Positions 27,112 through 36,053 of a stretch of 64,000 nt of DNA are shown here, piece after piece. Position 1 is the first letter of the stretch, and each line of letters starts with the position of its first letter. The stretch spans positions 1 through 64,000 of the forward strand of contig JACPCU010000013.1 in the NCBI GenBank assembly GCA_016184315.1. Reading direction: 5' to 3'. The DNA comes from Nitrososphaerota archaeon (GTDB taxonomy: Archaea > Thermoproteota > Nitrososphaeria > Nitrososphaerales > JACQRY01). The notes below the pieces were generated by a model. That model saw only the letters and a list, made by a program, of their open reading frames with translations, searched no databases and was not told the origin of the DNA. The position numbers were made by a program, and so were the translations under genes.

Positions 27112-27812
27112 GCATCTGTCTGACGCTCCTTTCCAGAGTCTCGTAGCCTCTTCTCCAAAATGTCAAGTAGACTCCTAGCTGTTTCGATGTCTCTCTTGTT
27201 GGCGGGCAGAGAGATGTGGATTTCGCCTAGTTTGATCTCTATGACGCGTTGAATCGGGGCTTCTTTGATTGCGCTGGGCTCGTTTTTTGTTATGGGTCTG
27301 CGGAGCGTTCTTAGAGGCTTCGTGTCGGCGAGGTAACTCTTGATAATCATCTCCGCTTTCTCGGCGGCTTCCTCCTTAGAACAGCCAACAATGGATGCAA
27401 GTTCATCTGTAAATTCGCTGGGCAGCTCTGTTCCGAATCGCTGGTAGACCTCCCTCCAGAGGGGTATGTTGTTGACTGCGCTCTCTAACGCTTGGGCTTC
27501 CTCTTCTCTAGTGGAGGGTTCGCTGATTTTTCTGCCAATGTCGCTGACCTTTACCTCTCCTCTGCCCTCTATGAGACCGTAGGCTCTTAGGTCTGCAAGC
27601 TTGAGAAGAAAGGTGCCGCTTCGCGTGGAGGCATGACCCAACGTTTTTGCCACAGAGTCGAGGTCAGTGGTAGCTTGGGTACCATACTTGTCATGGAGCG
27701 TCTTTACCGCATCAATGAGAGTAGGGTAAAGGCGCGTACGCGGCACCGAAAATCTGCCTATTCTCAACCTGTTTTTCCGAGCAGGGTTGGTAACCCTTCG
27801 ACTTATATCCAT
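27108..27812 (-). CDS. putative winged-helix DNA-binding protein, unknown
   Basis: 234 residues. The N-terminal half (about 25-95: LIDAVKTLHDKYGTQATTDLDSVAKTLGHASTRSGTFLLKLADLRAYGLIEGRGEVKVSDIGRKI) has the rhythm of a winged helix with a trailing strand, followed by a helical domain and a C-terminal segment with a predicted coiled helix. No named family. Divergent from padR, 77 bp apart, across a palindromic region. Confidence 0.65.
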   Translation of the reverse strand: MDISRRVTNPARKNRLRIGRFSVPRTRLYPTLIDAVKTLHDKYGTQATTDLDSVAKTLGHASTRSGTFLLKLADLRAYGLIEGRGEVKVSDIGRKISEPSTREEEAQALESAVNNIPLWREVYQRFGTELPSEFTDELASIVGCSKEEAAEKAEMIIKSYLADTKPLRTLRRPITKNEPSAIKEAPIQRVIEIKLGEIHISLPANKRDIETARSLLDILEKRLRDSGKERQTDA

Positions 27813-27822
27813 CGGTCGCCCA

Positions 27823-27836
27823 CAGTAATATTACTG
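27823..27836. promoter_or_regulatory. palindromic operator between divergent regulators
   Basis: CAGTAATATTACTG is a perfect 14-bp palindrome 10 bp from the leftward gene. A second inverted pair, TACTGT and ACAGTA, lies at about 27858-27889 and touches the padR start. A PadR dimer would be expected to bind such sites, so shared control of both genes is likely. Confidence 0.6.
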
Positions 27837-27889
27837 AATAACGATAGGTTTTAATACTGTATAACAGCAATTATTTGCGTTAGAACAGT

Positions 27890-28294
27890 ATGATGGTCTT
27901 GCATGATCACGAAGTAAAGAAGAGGACAAACGAATCACCATTAACACGCGAACAGTTAACGAACCTAATCATCGGCGCCAACAGGGAGCTGAAAGGCAGA
28001 TGCATCCGCTCCGCACTAGACCTCATTATCCTCTCCGCTGCGCGGATACGCCCCATATGCGGCTACGACATAATCGGCCAAGTCTACCAGGAATTCAAGC
28101 TCCTGCTGAGCCCCGGGACAGTCTACCCTGTCCTAGACGAGTTGGAGAGAAAGAGGTTCCTCAAATCGCATGAAGATGGCAGAAGACGGACATACACTCT
28201 AACCAGAGAAGGAACGATCATTGCGTCCGAATTGATGTCCCAATATAGTCTAGTTGAATCACAGTTAGTCGCACTGTGCAGCCGACAAGAATGA
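27890..28294 (+). CDS. PadR-family transcriptional regulator
   Basis: 134 residues. Winged-helix core: IRSALDLIILSAARIRPICGYDIIGQVYQEFKLLLSPGTVYPVLDELERKRFLKSHEDGRRRTYTLTREG, the PadR signature with S-P-G-T-V-Y-P-x-L. PadR proteins are small-molecule-responsive repressors. A charged N-terminal extension of about 30 residues precedes the domain. ATG start at 27890 lies directly beside inverted repeats, suggesting autoregulation. Confidence 0.92.
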   Translation: MMVLHDHEVKKRTNESPLTREQLTNLIIGANRELKGRCIRSALDLIILSAARIRPICGYDIIGQVYQEFKLLLSPGTVYPVLDELERKRFLKSHEDGRRRTYTLTREGTIIASELMSQYSLVESQLVALCSRQE

Positions 28295-28372
28295 ACCGGT
28301 GAATCCTATTGCGGACATAGCGTTTCCTCATGCAAGACTTTTTCTGCAAGACTTACTGGAGCCCAGTGACGG

Positions 28373-28458
28373 GCCCCGGTAGCATAGCGCGGTCTACTGC
28401 GTCCGCCTCGTATAGCTGAGAAAGCGGAAGATCGCGGGTTCAAATCCCGCTCGGGGCT
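28373..28458 (+). tRNA. tRNA-Thr (CGT) with a 10-nt intron
   Basis: Acceptor GCCCCGG pairs with TCGGGGC; D arm GCA/TGC with GG in the loop; anticodon stem TCCGC (28402-28406) / GCGGA (28424-28428); T arm GCGGG-TTCAAAT-CCCGC. Discriminator base T73 is typical of archaeal tRNA-Thr. The anticodon loop is 17 nt. Removing 28413-28422 (TAGCTGAGAA) at the canonical 37/38 site leaves CTCGTAA, the standard Thr loop with anticodon CGT. CTC and GAG within the loop can pair, giving a relaxed bulge-helix-bulge. CCA is not encoded. Confidence 0.9.
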
Positions 28459-28510
28459 CCTGTAACTAAAAACATCTAGATGAATCTAGGCTTGGGAACA
28501 ATTCCCTTAG

Positions 28511-28525
28511 CTTATAATATATATT
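28511..28525 (+). promoter_or_regulatory. TATA box of the M29-like gene
   Basis: CTTATAATATATATT, centred about 28 bp before the ATG at 28547; this geometry predicts a leaderless mRNA. Confidence 0.6.
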
Positions 28526-28546
28526 TCTGGGTTTGCAAACGGATCG

Positions 28547-30076
28547 ATGCCAATGGAACACAAAGAATACGTCTATCCTAAGGAAATAATGGAGGCGCCC
28601 AGCGATAAAGAGGTCAAACGGGTCGCGAAGAAACTAGTGGAATTGGAATACGGGCGATACGCCATAGGCCCAGTGAAGAAAGGAGAAAAGGTTCTGATAG
28701 TTATACCCGTCCACCAAGACAAGAAGCTGCTTGACGCTATTGTTGACGCCATAAAGGAGAAGGGTGCTGGCGAGATAGACGTAGTTTCAGAGGCAAAGGT
28801 TCAAGGCTTCAAGACGAACCCCAATTTTAGTGCTGATCGTGCTTGGGATGAATTCGCGTTCTTTCCAGCATGGTTCGGCTACCGTAAGTTCTTGGAAGAC
28901 TCAGACGCCTCGAAGGATATGATCGAGAAGAACTGGAGTGCTCATCACGCTTTGAAGGAATACCTTGAGAAACTACCAAAGAAGTATGACAAGCTTCTAG
29001 CCGGGCCCGGAGGATGGTCACACTACAAAGCCATAGTGGCAGGACCGTACAAGAGTCTCTGGCCCTTCACCAGCTATGAGTATGCTAGGCTATTCGCGGA
29101 GTTCCCGGGAGAAGTCTGGAACCTCGTCGAGGATAAGATCAAGAACCTGATGCCTGAGGTGGAAGAAGTCAGGATACGGGACGAAGAGGGCACTGACATC
29201 ACCTTTACCATGAGTGAAGAAGAAGCGAAGCTTTGGAGAGAAGAAAGCCAACCTAGTAACCACCTCTTCATGTATCCCAGACCACCATCATTCCCAGAGG
29301 CAAACGGCGTCATAGCAGGCACATCCAACCACTTCGGCTTCTTCCCCTATGCCAAAGTCTATGTCAGACACGGTTTGGTTGAGAAGATTGAGGGTGGAGG
29401 GAAGTTCGGCGGGATGTGGAATGATTACTGGGATCGTTACAGGAGTCAGCAGTGGCCCGAGTTCCCCTCGCCAGGCTACTACTACATTCATGAGTGTGCA
29501 TTGGCAACGAATCCCAGAGGCTTCAGACACATCAGAGAACTCTTCAACACACCTATCTTCATGACCAACGACTCTGAGCGCAACAGGGCAGGCACAATCC
29601 ACTGGGGCTTCGGCCTGCAAGCCCTCGATCTCATCGAAAGGCAGAGACCGTTCAAAGACAAGTTCGACAACGTGATGAAGTTCTGCAAGCAGAAGGACTT
29701 GCCATACTGCCACTCCGCTCACATACACAACTACTTCATAACATACGAAGTAAGACTCAGAGACACCAATCAGTGGATAAAACTCGTAGACAAAGGCTGG
29801 ATAACCCTATTCGACGACCCCTACGTCAGAAAAGTAGCCTCCAAATACGGAGACCCAGAGAAGATCTTCAAGTACGACTGGGTGCCCGCAATCCCCGGAA
29901 TAACCTACGACGGCAACTACCTCAAAGACTACGCCAAGGACCCCTTGGAGTGGATAAGGAAAGAGATCGACGAAATAATCCCCAAGCAACTCGGCATCAA
30001 AAAGAAAGGCAATCTGAGAGCAGAAACAGGCAGATCAGTAGTGCCCCACGAGCACGAACACGACCACAGGCCCTGA
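28547..30076 (+). CDS. M29-like metallopeptidase-fold protein
   Basis: 509 residues, related in motif order to the M29 aminopeptidase T family: VRIRDEEGTDITFTM, a glutamate in FPEANGVI, IHECALATNP (compare ELGxGxN), ERNRAGTIHWGFG (compare EKxxGTxHxAxG) and SAHIHNYFI (compare xxHxD). Several metal-ligand positions are altered (HxHN rather than HxD), and the protein is about 100 residues longer than M29 peptidases, so it may be a non-peptidase relative such as the NicX-type dioxygenases that share the fold. The C-terminus PHEHEHDHRP is rich in His and acids and may bind metal. A second ATG at 28553 is also possible. Confidence 0.6.
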   Translation: MPMEHKEYVYPKEIMEAPSDKEVKRVAKKLVELEYGRYAIGPVKKGEKVLIVIPVHQDKKLLDAIVDAIKEKGAGEIDVVSEAKVQGFKTNPNFSADRAWDEFAFFPAWFGYRKFLEDSDASKDMIEKNWSAHHALKEYLEKLPKKYDKLLAGPGGWSHYKAIVAGPYKSLWPFTSYEYARLFAEFPGEVWNLVEDKIKNLMPEVEEVRIRDEEGTDITFTMSEEEAKLWREESQPSNHLFMYPRPPSFPEANGVIAGTSNHFGFFPYAKVYVRHGLVEKIEGGGKFGGMWNDYWDRYRSQQWPEFPSPGYYYIHECALATNPRGFRHIRELFNTPIFMTNDSERNRAGTIHWGFGLQALDLIERQRPFKDKFDNVMKFCKQKDLPYCHSAHIHNYFITYEVRLRDTNQWIKLVDKGWITLFDDPYVRKVASKYGDPEKIFKYDWVPAIPGITYDGNYLKDYAKDPLEWIRKEIDEIIPKQLGIKKKGNLRAETGRSVVPHEHEHDHRP

Positions 30077-30188
30077 ATTCACTCTTCACCAGAAAAGCAT
30101 GAAGCCGAAGTGTAACAGAACTTAGAGTGGGTTTCTGATCAACTCTTAGTTCTCGAGGGCTTCTTTTCCACGCATCAATCTCTATTTC

Positions 30189-30641
30189 TCATCTGGGTTG
30201 ACCAACAAGCTTAGCAATTATTTTCTCGATATTTCTTTTCAGTGACTCGGGTCTCTTCAGATAACAGAGATACGTCAAAATATCTTTTTGACGTGAAGGC
30301 AATAGTTTTTCAAAGGCTGCCTTTGCGTCACTGTTTCTCTGGAGAGCTAAGGCGAACTCCATAGGCATCGGCGTGACCCGCGGCTCCATATCCAACTCCA
30401 ACTTGACATCGATCCGATCGCCAACACCAACTCCTGCTTTCCTCCGCATATCGCCGTTAATGTAGAGCCGATGTTGCCCGCCTCCAACGGGAACAAGTGT
30501 GGCTCTGAAAGCGAGTCCTTTGATAGTTGCAAGCACGGGTATGTAGCCGCGCCTGCCAAATACCTCACTGATTCTCTTAGGAACATCGATACAAGGATTG
30601 ATTCCGAACTTGTGTATTTTGGCGGAGAATTCCTGTGCCAT
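30189..30641 (-). CDS. YdeI/OmpD-associated (DUF1905) family protein
   Basis: 150 residues. N-terminal DUF1905 beta-barrel (FSAKIHKFGINPCIDVPKRISEVFGRRGYIPVLATIKGLAFRATLVPVGGGQHRLYINGDMRRKAGVGVGDRIDVKLELD) followed by the YdeI-type tail (PMEFALALQRNSDAKAAFEKLLPSRQKDILTYLCYLKRPESLKRNIEKIIAKL). The family is widespread and implicated in bacteriocin or stress resistance in bacteria; its role in archaea is unknown. Monocistronic. Confidence 0.85.
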   Translation of the reverse strand: MAQEFSAKIHKFGINPCIDVPKRISEVFGRRGYIPVLATIKGLAFRATLVPVGGGQHRLYINGDMRRKAGVGVGDRIDVKLELDMEPRVTPMPMEFALALQRNSDAKAAFEKLLPSRQKDILTYLCYLKRPESLKRNIEKIIAKLVGQPR

Positions 30642-30935
30642 CTGCTTCTCCCCGTCTATGATGGTGACTTGGATGACAAAGCTTCAGAAAAGTCTACCCC
30701 GAGATTCAATGGGTTCGTGGGCTTACCGCATGCCATTTGAGCAAACTCAGGATGGCCCGGAATGTCATCTTCAAGGGTTTACCGCCTGCTCTCACACTCA
30801 TCTTCTGGTTCTTAAGAAAGATGGGTGACCAACTAACAAAACTCTCAATAATCATTGAAATACAGGGCTAGAATATGAATTATTATAACATCCATTCCAT
30901 TTCACTTAAATACTACTCACTGGGCGACGAGAAAC
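30642..30935. other. intergenic region
   Basis: Short overlapping frames on the plus strand near 30598-30828 have no ribosome binding site or recognisable motif and partly overlap the DUF1905 gene antisense. AT-rich stretches near 30880-30910 probably contain the promoter of the downstream solute-binding protein gene. Nothing else seen. Confidence 0.4.
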
Positions 30936-32258
30936 ATGGCAGATAAGGTTACTCTATCCGTCGCTGTATTAGCCATACTCATCAGCGCAGGAAGCTTGGC
31001 CTACTCATCATCCGCCCTAAGCCCAATCTCAGGCCAAATCGATCAAGCAAGAAAAGATCTGGCCAGTCAAATCACAACGCAAACTAGCCAAGTCAACTCT
31101 AAGATCTCCCCATTAGAAAGCTCTGTTAACTCGGTGAAACAAGAGCAGACCGCCATCCGAAGCCTAGTAGACCAGAGAATTGGAGGACTCGAGAAATCAC
31201 TTCAAGACGCCCAGACACGCCTAGCACAAGCCGAGAAGGTTGCACAGCAATCACAACAGGAACTTGCAGCCCTCAAGGCTGAGCAAGCCCTCGAGGAAGC
31301 CGCGAAGAAAGAAAAAGCACCCCTAGTCTACGGCAACATGGATGCTCCAGCTTTCCTCGGCATCATCTGGCCTAGATTCAGAGAATCTTACCCATGGGCA
31401 CCCGCAGAGCCCAGATACGTAGAAGGATTTGCTCCACTCAGAGCAAGATTCGCATCAGAATACCAAGCCGGAGCACCCAGTGCAGACTTGGTAATGCAGG
31501 CAGCAACAGCTATGATGGGCGAAATAGTGCAATACGCACAGCCGTTCCCCAACATGAAGTATCTATCTCTCTATCCTGACGCCGCTATACTGCCAGATCG
31601 ACAACAAGCCTTGATATTCGCCTCCTCGCTCCTGCCCGAAGTAATTGCCTACAACACGAACTTGGTGAAGGACACAGATGCTCCGAAAGGATGGCTTGAA
31701 CTCGCAGATCCCAAATGGAAGGGTAAGCTGGTAACCCAAAACCCCAAGGTCCTAGACTATGGCGCAAGAGTCATGGCAGACCTTCAACTTGTAATGCCCA
31801 GAGACCAGTGGGACCGCTGGATGAAGGGACTGGCCGCCAACGAACTATTCGGAACAGCTAGCTCCAGCGAAGCTTACACCAAGGTAGTGGCAGGAGAGTT
31901 CCCCATAGGCATACTCAAACTCAACGACCTCATCACCCAGAGACCGGGAACACCAGTAAAGACCGCTTGGCCGACCCAGGAACCGATCGGAATAACAGCG
32001 GCAGGGTCAAACGCAATAGCCATAAGCAAGAAGGCAGCCAATCCAAACTTCGCCAAACTATTAGTTCAGTGGCTCTTCAGCCCCCAAGGTCAGCGAGCCA
32101 TAGCTGAAAGCGGAAGGCCACCAGCACTAGCAACACTGGATCACCAAGTCTCCTTAGCAAAGGTTCTACCTCCAGGCATGAAGGTCTTTGCCATCAACTC
32201 TGAATTCCTCAAGAACCCGAAGAGCTGGGAACCAATCATAAAATCCTACTTCGGCTAA
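30936..32258 (+). CDS. extracellular solute-binding protein with N-terminal anchor and coiled coil
   Basis: 440 residues. An uncleaved-looking signal anchor (about 6-28) is followed by a long coiled coil (about 30-130, heptads of Gln/Leu/Ala), then a type 2 periplasmic-binding fold resembling iron(III)/AfuA-like and spermidine-type receptors (GWLELADPKWKGKLVTQNPKVLDYGARVMAD, FPIGILKLND, NPNFAKLLVQWLFSPQGQRAIAE). No permease or ATPase gene is adjacent, so the transporter partner, if any, lies elsewhere. The coiled coil between anchor and binding domain is unusual and could act as a stalk or oligomerisation element. The FAD oxidoreductase and UbiD genes follow on the same strand. Confidence 0.8.
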   Translation: MADKVTLSVAVLAILISAGSLAYSSSALSPISGQIDQARKDLASQITTQTSQVNSKISPLESSVNSVKQEQTAIRSLVDQRIGGLEKSLQDAQTRLAQAEKVAQQSQQELAALKAEQALEEAAKKEKAPLVYGNMDAPAFLGIIWPRFRESYPWAPAEPRYVEGFAPLRARFASEYQAGAPSADLVMQAATAMMGEIVQYAQPFPNMKYLSLYPDAAILPDRQQALIFASSLLPEVIAYNTNLVKDTDAPKGWLELADPKWKGKLVTQNPKVLDYGARVMADLQLVMPRDQWDRWMKGLAANELFGTASSSEAYTKVVAGEFPIGILKLNDLITQRPGTPVKTAWPTQEPIGITAAGSNAIAISKKAANPNFAKLLVQWLFSPQGQRAIAESGRPPALATLDHQVSLAKVLPPGMKVFAINSEFLKNPKSWEPIIKSYFG

Positions 32259-32394
32259 CACATCCCCCTCTTCTTTATTTCACCGCTCCTTAGCGGCAGC
32301 TCCGGAACCGGCACCGAATCTGCAGACTCGCCTTGGTAGGCATAATCTAAGGATCTAGTTTATTTTCCAACACGAAAAGAGGTACCCAGTTATC

Positions 32395-33909
32395 ATGGCA
32401 ACAACCCTGAATTGGGATAAGTCAACTGACATAGTGGTCGTGGGATTCGGTTACGCTGGAGCCGTTGCCGCACTGGAGGCTGACAAACTCGGCGCGAAAG
32501 TTATCCTGCTTGAGAAGAAATCTCACCCAGGAGGTCTATCAATCTTCGCAGGAGGAGGTTTCCGTTTCGCAGATGACGCTGAACTGGCGTTCAAGTACTT
32601 CAAACGGACGTGCTTGAACACAACTCCTGATCCGGTGCTAAGAAGCATGGCTGTAGGCTTCACTCAGGTTCTACCGTTTCTCAAAGGACTTGCAGCTCAA
32701 GCCGGTCTAGACTACATCGAGAAGCATAACACGGGTGGAACCTACCGATTCGAAGGAGGAGAGACCTTCGGACACTTTAAGCCAAAAGAAAACCCTGCTT
32801 TCGAAAGATACTCTTGGCTGCGCACCCACGGCGCAGGCTGGACTATCTTCAAGATTCTCGAAGAACAGGTAAGAAAGAGCGACATAGAGATCATGATGTC
32901 AACTCCATTCAGAAGACTCCTAACAGGAGAAGGCGGCGAAGTCGTTGGCTGCGTCGCACAGCAAGACGGCAGAGAAGTCACAATAAAGGCCAGGAAGGCT
33001 GTCATACTTACCTGCGGCGGATTCGAACACAATCAGGAAATGAAACTGCAGTTCTTTCAAGCCCAGCCAGTCTACGCAGCTTGCCCATCCGGCAACGAGG
33101 GGGATGGAATAAGAGCCGCCCAGAAAGTCGGAGCCAAGCTTTGGCACATGTGGCACATACACGGATCCTACGGCTTCAAGCACCCTGAATTGCCCGTCGC
33201 ACTTCGCCATAGATTCTCAGGAGGCCGAGACTCCAAAGGGGTGAGGATATTCCCATGGATAATCGTCAATAGATTAGGCAAGAGATACATGAACGAGCAG
33301 CCTATCGCTCCACAGGACAGTCCGTGGAGAGCCATGAGTTACTATGATACCGATCTGCAGGACTACCCGAATATACCGTCGTATATGCTTCTTGACGAAG
33401 ATGGCGTAACAACTGGCCCTATTTTCGTCTCATACTACACGGACTATGATGACGCAGCGAGCAGATATGAGTGGAGCAGCAACAACTTGGAGGAGGTAAG
33501 GAAAGGCTGGATCAAAAAGGGATCGAGCATCGAAACGTTGGCGACAACCATCAACATAGATCCTGAGATACTCAAGGAGACAGTTAGTAGATGGAACCGC
33601 ATATGTGAAGATAGGGTAGACCATGACTTCCACAGACCAGAAGGAAGCATGGCGCCAATATCGAAGCCTCCGTTCTACGCAGTCGAAGTATTGCCCATAA
33701 TCTCAAACACGCAGGGAGGACTCGCTCATGACCCTGCTCACAGGGTTCTGGATTCGCTTGATAACCCCATCAAAAGGCTGTACGCCGCAGGGGAAATAAC
33801 CAGCATCTTCGGCCACCTCTACCTCCAATCCGGAAACGCCTCAGAGTGCCTAGTAGGCGGAAAGATCGTGGGGGAAAACGCAGCTCAGGAAGAACCTTGG
33901 GATGGCTAA
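32395..33909 (+). CDS. FAD-dependent oxidoreductase (fumarate reductase/ketosteroid dehydrogenase flavoprotein family)
   Basis: 504 residues, FAD_binding_2 fold. Dinucleotide motif VVVGFGYAGAVAALEA near residue 14, then the GGxxxxAGGGxRxA segment, and the C-terminal FAD contact RLYAAGEITSIFGHLYLQSGNASECLVGGKIVGENA. Members reduce or oxidise C=C bonds in dicarboxylates, steroids or cyclic acids; the substrate cannot be assigned. Location between a solute-binding protein and a UbiD decarboxylase suggests a role in uptake and metabolism of an unsaturated or aromatic acid. Confidence 0.85.
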   Translation: MATTLNWDKSTDIVVVGFGYAGAVAALEADKLGAKVILLEKKSHPGGLSIFAGGGFRFADDAELAFKYFKRTCLNTTPDPVLRSMAVGFTQVLPFLKGLAAQAGLDYIEKHNTGGTYRFEGGETFGHFKPKENPAFERYSWLRTHGAGWTIFKILEEQVRKSDIEIMMSTPFRRLLTGEGGEVVGCVAQQDGREVTIKARKAVILTCGGFEHNQEMKLQFFQAQPVYAACPSGNEGDGIRAAQKVGAKLWHMWHIHGSYGFKHPELPVALRHRFSGGRDSKGVRIFPWIIVNRLGKRYMNEQPIAPQDSPWRAMSYYDTDLQDYPNIPSYMLLDEDGVTTGPIFVSYYTDYDDAASRYEWSSNNLEEVRKGWIKKGSSIETLATTINIDPEILKETVSRWNRICEDRVDHDFHRPEGSMAPISKPPFYAVEVLPIISNTQGGLAHDPAHRVLDSLDNPIKRLYAAGEITSIFGHLYLQSGNASECLVGGKIVGENAAQEEPWDG

Positions 33910-34179
33910 TGTTGAGAGAGTATAGGAAAACTGTTTGGATTCCTATAGAAGATGTCCGATAGTAGCCTTCGAGCTAGCAATCAGAGTACTCCATGCTTTC
34001 ACAAATGACACCATGTCTTGCTCCTTCAAAGATATCTGCCAGCATTATGTCAAATAGACAGAAAAAGCTCACTTATCCAGAAATAACATTACAAAACAAA
34101 AGAAATTACCGCCAATACCACATCAAAGGACGAAGAGCATAGGAAACGCTTTTAGCGTCAAACCAATTGCAGGACAGCT
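33910..34179. other. intergenic region
   Basis: 270 bp between the FAD oxidoreductase and ubiD. AT-rich towards the ubiD side (34060-34120); no clear open frame or RNA structure seen. Confidence 0.4.
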
Positions 34180-35634
34180 ATGAGCTACAGGGATCTCAGA
34201 GACTTTCTGAACACTCTCGACAAGGCAGGTGAACTCAGAATCATCGAGAATACCGACTGGAATCTGGAGTTAGGCGCCATCGCCGAAATAGTGGCTAGAA
34301 AACATGGCCCCGCGCTGCTCTTCGACAACATCAAAGACTACCCGCAGGGCTACCGAGTCGCAACCCTACTCCTGAACACAGTTAGACGTTCATGCCTGTC
34401 CCTAGGAATGCCACCAGACCTGCATCCGCTCGAAGCGATAAAACAGTGGCGAACAAAGATCACAGAAACAAAACCGGTTCCCCCGAAAGAAGTGTCATCA
34501 GGCCCAATACAGGAAAACCATTACACCGGTGACAGAGTGGACCTAAACATGCTGCCTGCCCCAAAATGGCATGAACATGACGGAGGCAGATATTTGGGAA
34601 CAGGGAGCTGCGTGGTAACCCGCGACCCCGAAACAGGATACGTGAACGTCGGTGTATATCGAATGCAGATCCACAGCCAGAATACTCTGGGTATAGATCT
34701 AGCACCCGGCCGCCATGGCAGAATAATAATGGAGCAGTATCACAGCAAAGGAAAGCCATGCCCAATCGCGGCAGTCTTCGGCTCCGAGCCATCGCTGTTC
34801 ATTTCTTCGTTCTACAGTTCTCCATGGCAGACTAGTGAATACGATCTAGCCGGAGTAATACGCGGCTCGCCAATAGAAGTGATCCGAGGAAAATACACTG
34901 ATTTGCCTATCCCCGCTTGGGGCGAGATAGCCATCGAAGGAGACATAGTTGAACCGGGCGTCGAGTCGAAGCTTGAAGGACCATTCGGCGAATACACCGG
35001 TTACTACACTGGACAATCGCCTTTGGTCGTCAAGGTGAAGTCCCTGATGTTCAGGAATGAGCCGATCATACTCGGTGTTCCTCCACTTAACCCCACTTAC
35101 GGGGCTCAATCCATGGCGCTGCCCATAAAGACGGTGCCGGAGGTCTGGCAGAGTCTTCAGGCTAGTGGTATTCCGGGCGTAGCAGGAGTTTGGGAGATGC
35201 CAGTATCTTCCCGAATGATGATGGTTGTTTCGATCAAACAGATGTATCCGGGGCATTCCCGTCAGGCAGGGATGGCTGTTGCGGCTTCCAGGGCCGCTGG
35301 CTTCGCGGGTAGATTCATCATAGTGGTGGACGATGACGTGGATCCCACTGACATGAATCAGGTCATGTGGGCGGTGGCGACGAGATGTGACCCTGAGTCT
35401 GCGATTGACACTATCAAGAACTGTTGGAGCGGAGGCATAGATCCGCTAGTTTCTCCTGAGAGACGCGAGCGGAAAGACTTCAGGACTTCTCGAGCCATTC
35501 TTGATGCCTGCAGGCCTTATTATTGGAAGGACAAGTTCCCCAAAGTGAACAGGATTTCCGAAGATCTCGCTGAGAGGACTATGGAGAAGTGGCGGGAAGT
35601 ATTCGTTGACATGGGTCTCATGGAAGTAAGCTAG
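34180..35634 (+). CDS. UbiD-family (de)carboxylase
   Basis: Prenylated-FMN-dependent decarboxylase, 484 residues, usual length. The prFMN/metal-binding region (GYVNVGVYRMQIHSQNTLGIDLAPGRHG) and the catalytic Glu segment KLEGPFGEYTGYYTG are intact. The family decarboxylates 4-hydroxybenzoate derivatives, polyprenyl-hydroxybenzoates, protocatechuate and cinnamates. No UbiX prenyltransferase is in the window. The substrate is probably linked to the neighbouring flavoprotein, by inference. Confidence 0.92.
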   Translation: MSYRDLRDFLNTLDKAGELRIIENTDWNLELGAIAEIVARKHGPALLFDNIKDYPQGYRVATLLLNTVRRSCLSLGMPPDLHPLEAIKQWRTKITETKPVPPKEVSSGPIQENHYTGDRVDLNMLPAPKWHEHDGGRYLGTGSCVVTRDPETGYVNVGVYRMQIHSQNTLGIDLAPGRHGRIIMEQYHSKGKPCPIAAVFGSEPSLFISSFYSSPWQTSEYDLAGVIRGSPIEVIRGKYTDLPIPAWGEIAIEGDIVEPGVESKLEGPFGEYTGYYTGQSPLVVKVKSLMFRNEPIILGVPPLNPTYGAQSMALPIKTVPEVWQSLQASGIPGVAGVWEMPVSSRMMMVVSIKQMYPGHSRQAGMAVAASRAAGFAGRFIIVVDDDVDPTDMNQVMWAVATRCDPESAIDTIKNCWSGGIDPLVSPERRERKDFRTSRAILDACRPYYWKDKFPKVNRISEDLAERTMEKWREVFVDMGLMEVS

Positions 35635-35724
35635 TCGTTACCTGCAGCCGTCCTCGCTGTGTTCACATGTGTTCGTCTGCACTCTAATGAGTTCAGAAGT
35701 GTGAATATTACGTCAAAAAAATAC

Positions 35725-35750
35725 ACAAAATTTATAAATCTTTTATAATC
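35725..35750 (+). promoter_or_regulatory. TATA elements of the zinc-ribbon microprotein gene
   Basis: Two overlapping AT-rich boxes, ATTTATAAATC and TTTTATAATC; the second lies about 30 bp before the ATG, giving a near-leaderless transcript. Confidence 0.55.
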
Positions 35751-35775
35751 TATAAGACATTGGTGATAGAGAAAA

Positions 35776-35919
35776 ATGATGGGTCTATTCAAACAGAAGA
35801 CAAAGGAAGCTGAAACTTTAGCATGTCCACGCTGCGGAACCAAGATGGAGAAGCGTTACTACACAAAAACAAGCTTCAGCTACGTTTGTCCAAACGCCAG
35901 CTGCGGCTACGTCGCGTAA
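35776..35919 (+). CDS. 47-residue zinc-ribbon protein
   Basis: MMGLFKQKTKEAETLACPRCGTKMEKRYY...SYVCPNASCGYVA. Cys17-x2-Cys20 and Cys38-x4-Cys43 form a rubredoxin-like zinc ribbon. A strong TATA element, an in-frame ATG pair and a closing TAA after a clean zinc-ribbon motif support coding. Function unknown; such tiny ribbons occur widely in TACK archaea. Confidence 0.75.
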   Translation: MMGLFKQKTKEAETLACPRCGTKMEKRYYTKTSFSYVCPNASCGYVA

Positions 35920-36053
35920 ACAACTGAAATCAAGACTCCCATGCGAGGGAGACTAGTCCTCACGTAAGACGCTGTGCCCCAAAACTAAATCAATATCTGA
36001 TCAAGTTTGGGGCCGAGCGCTCCCTTTTATACCGCTTTTCGTACAACCAGCCT

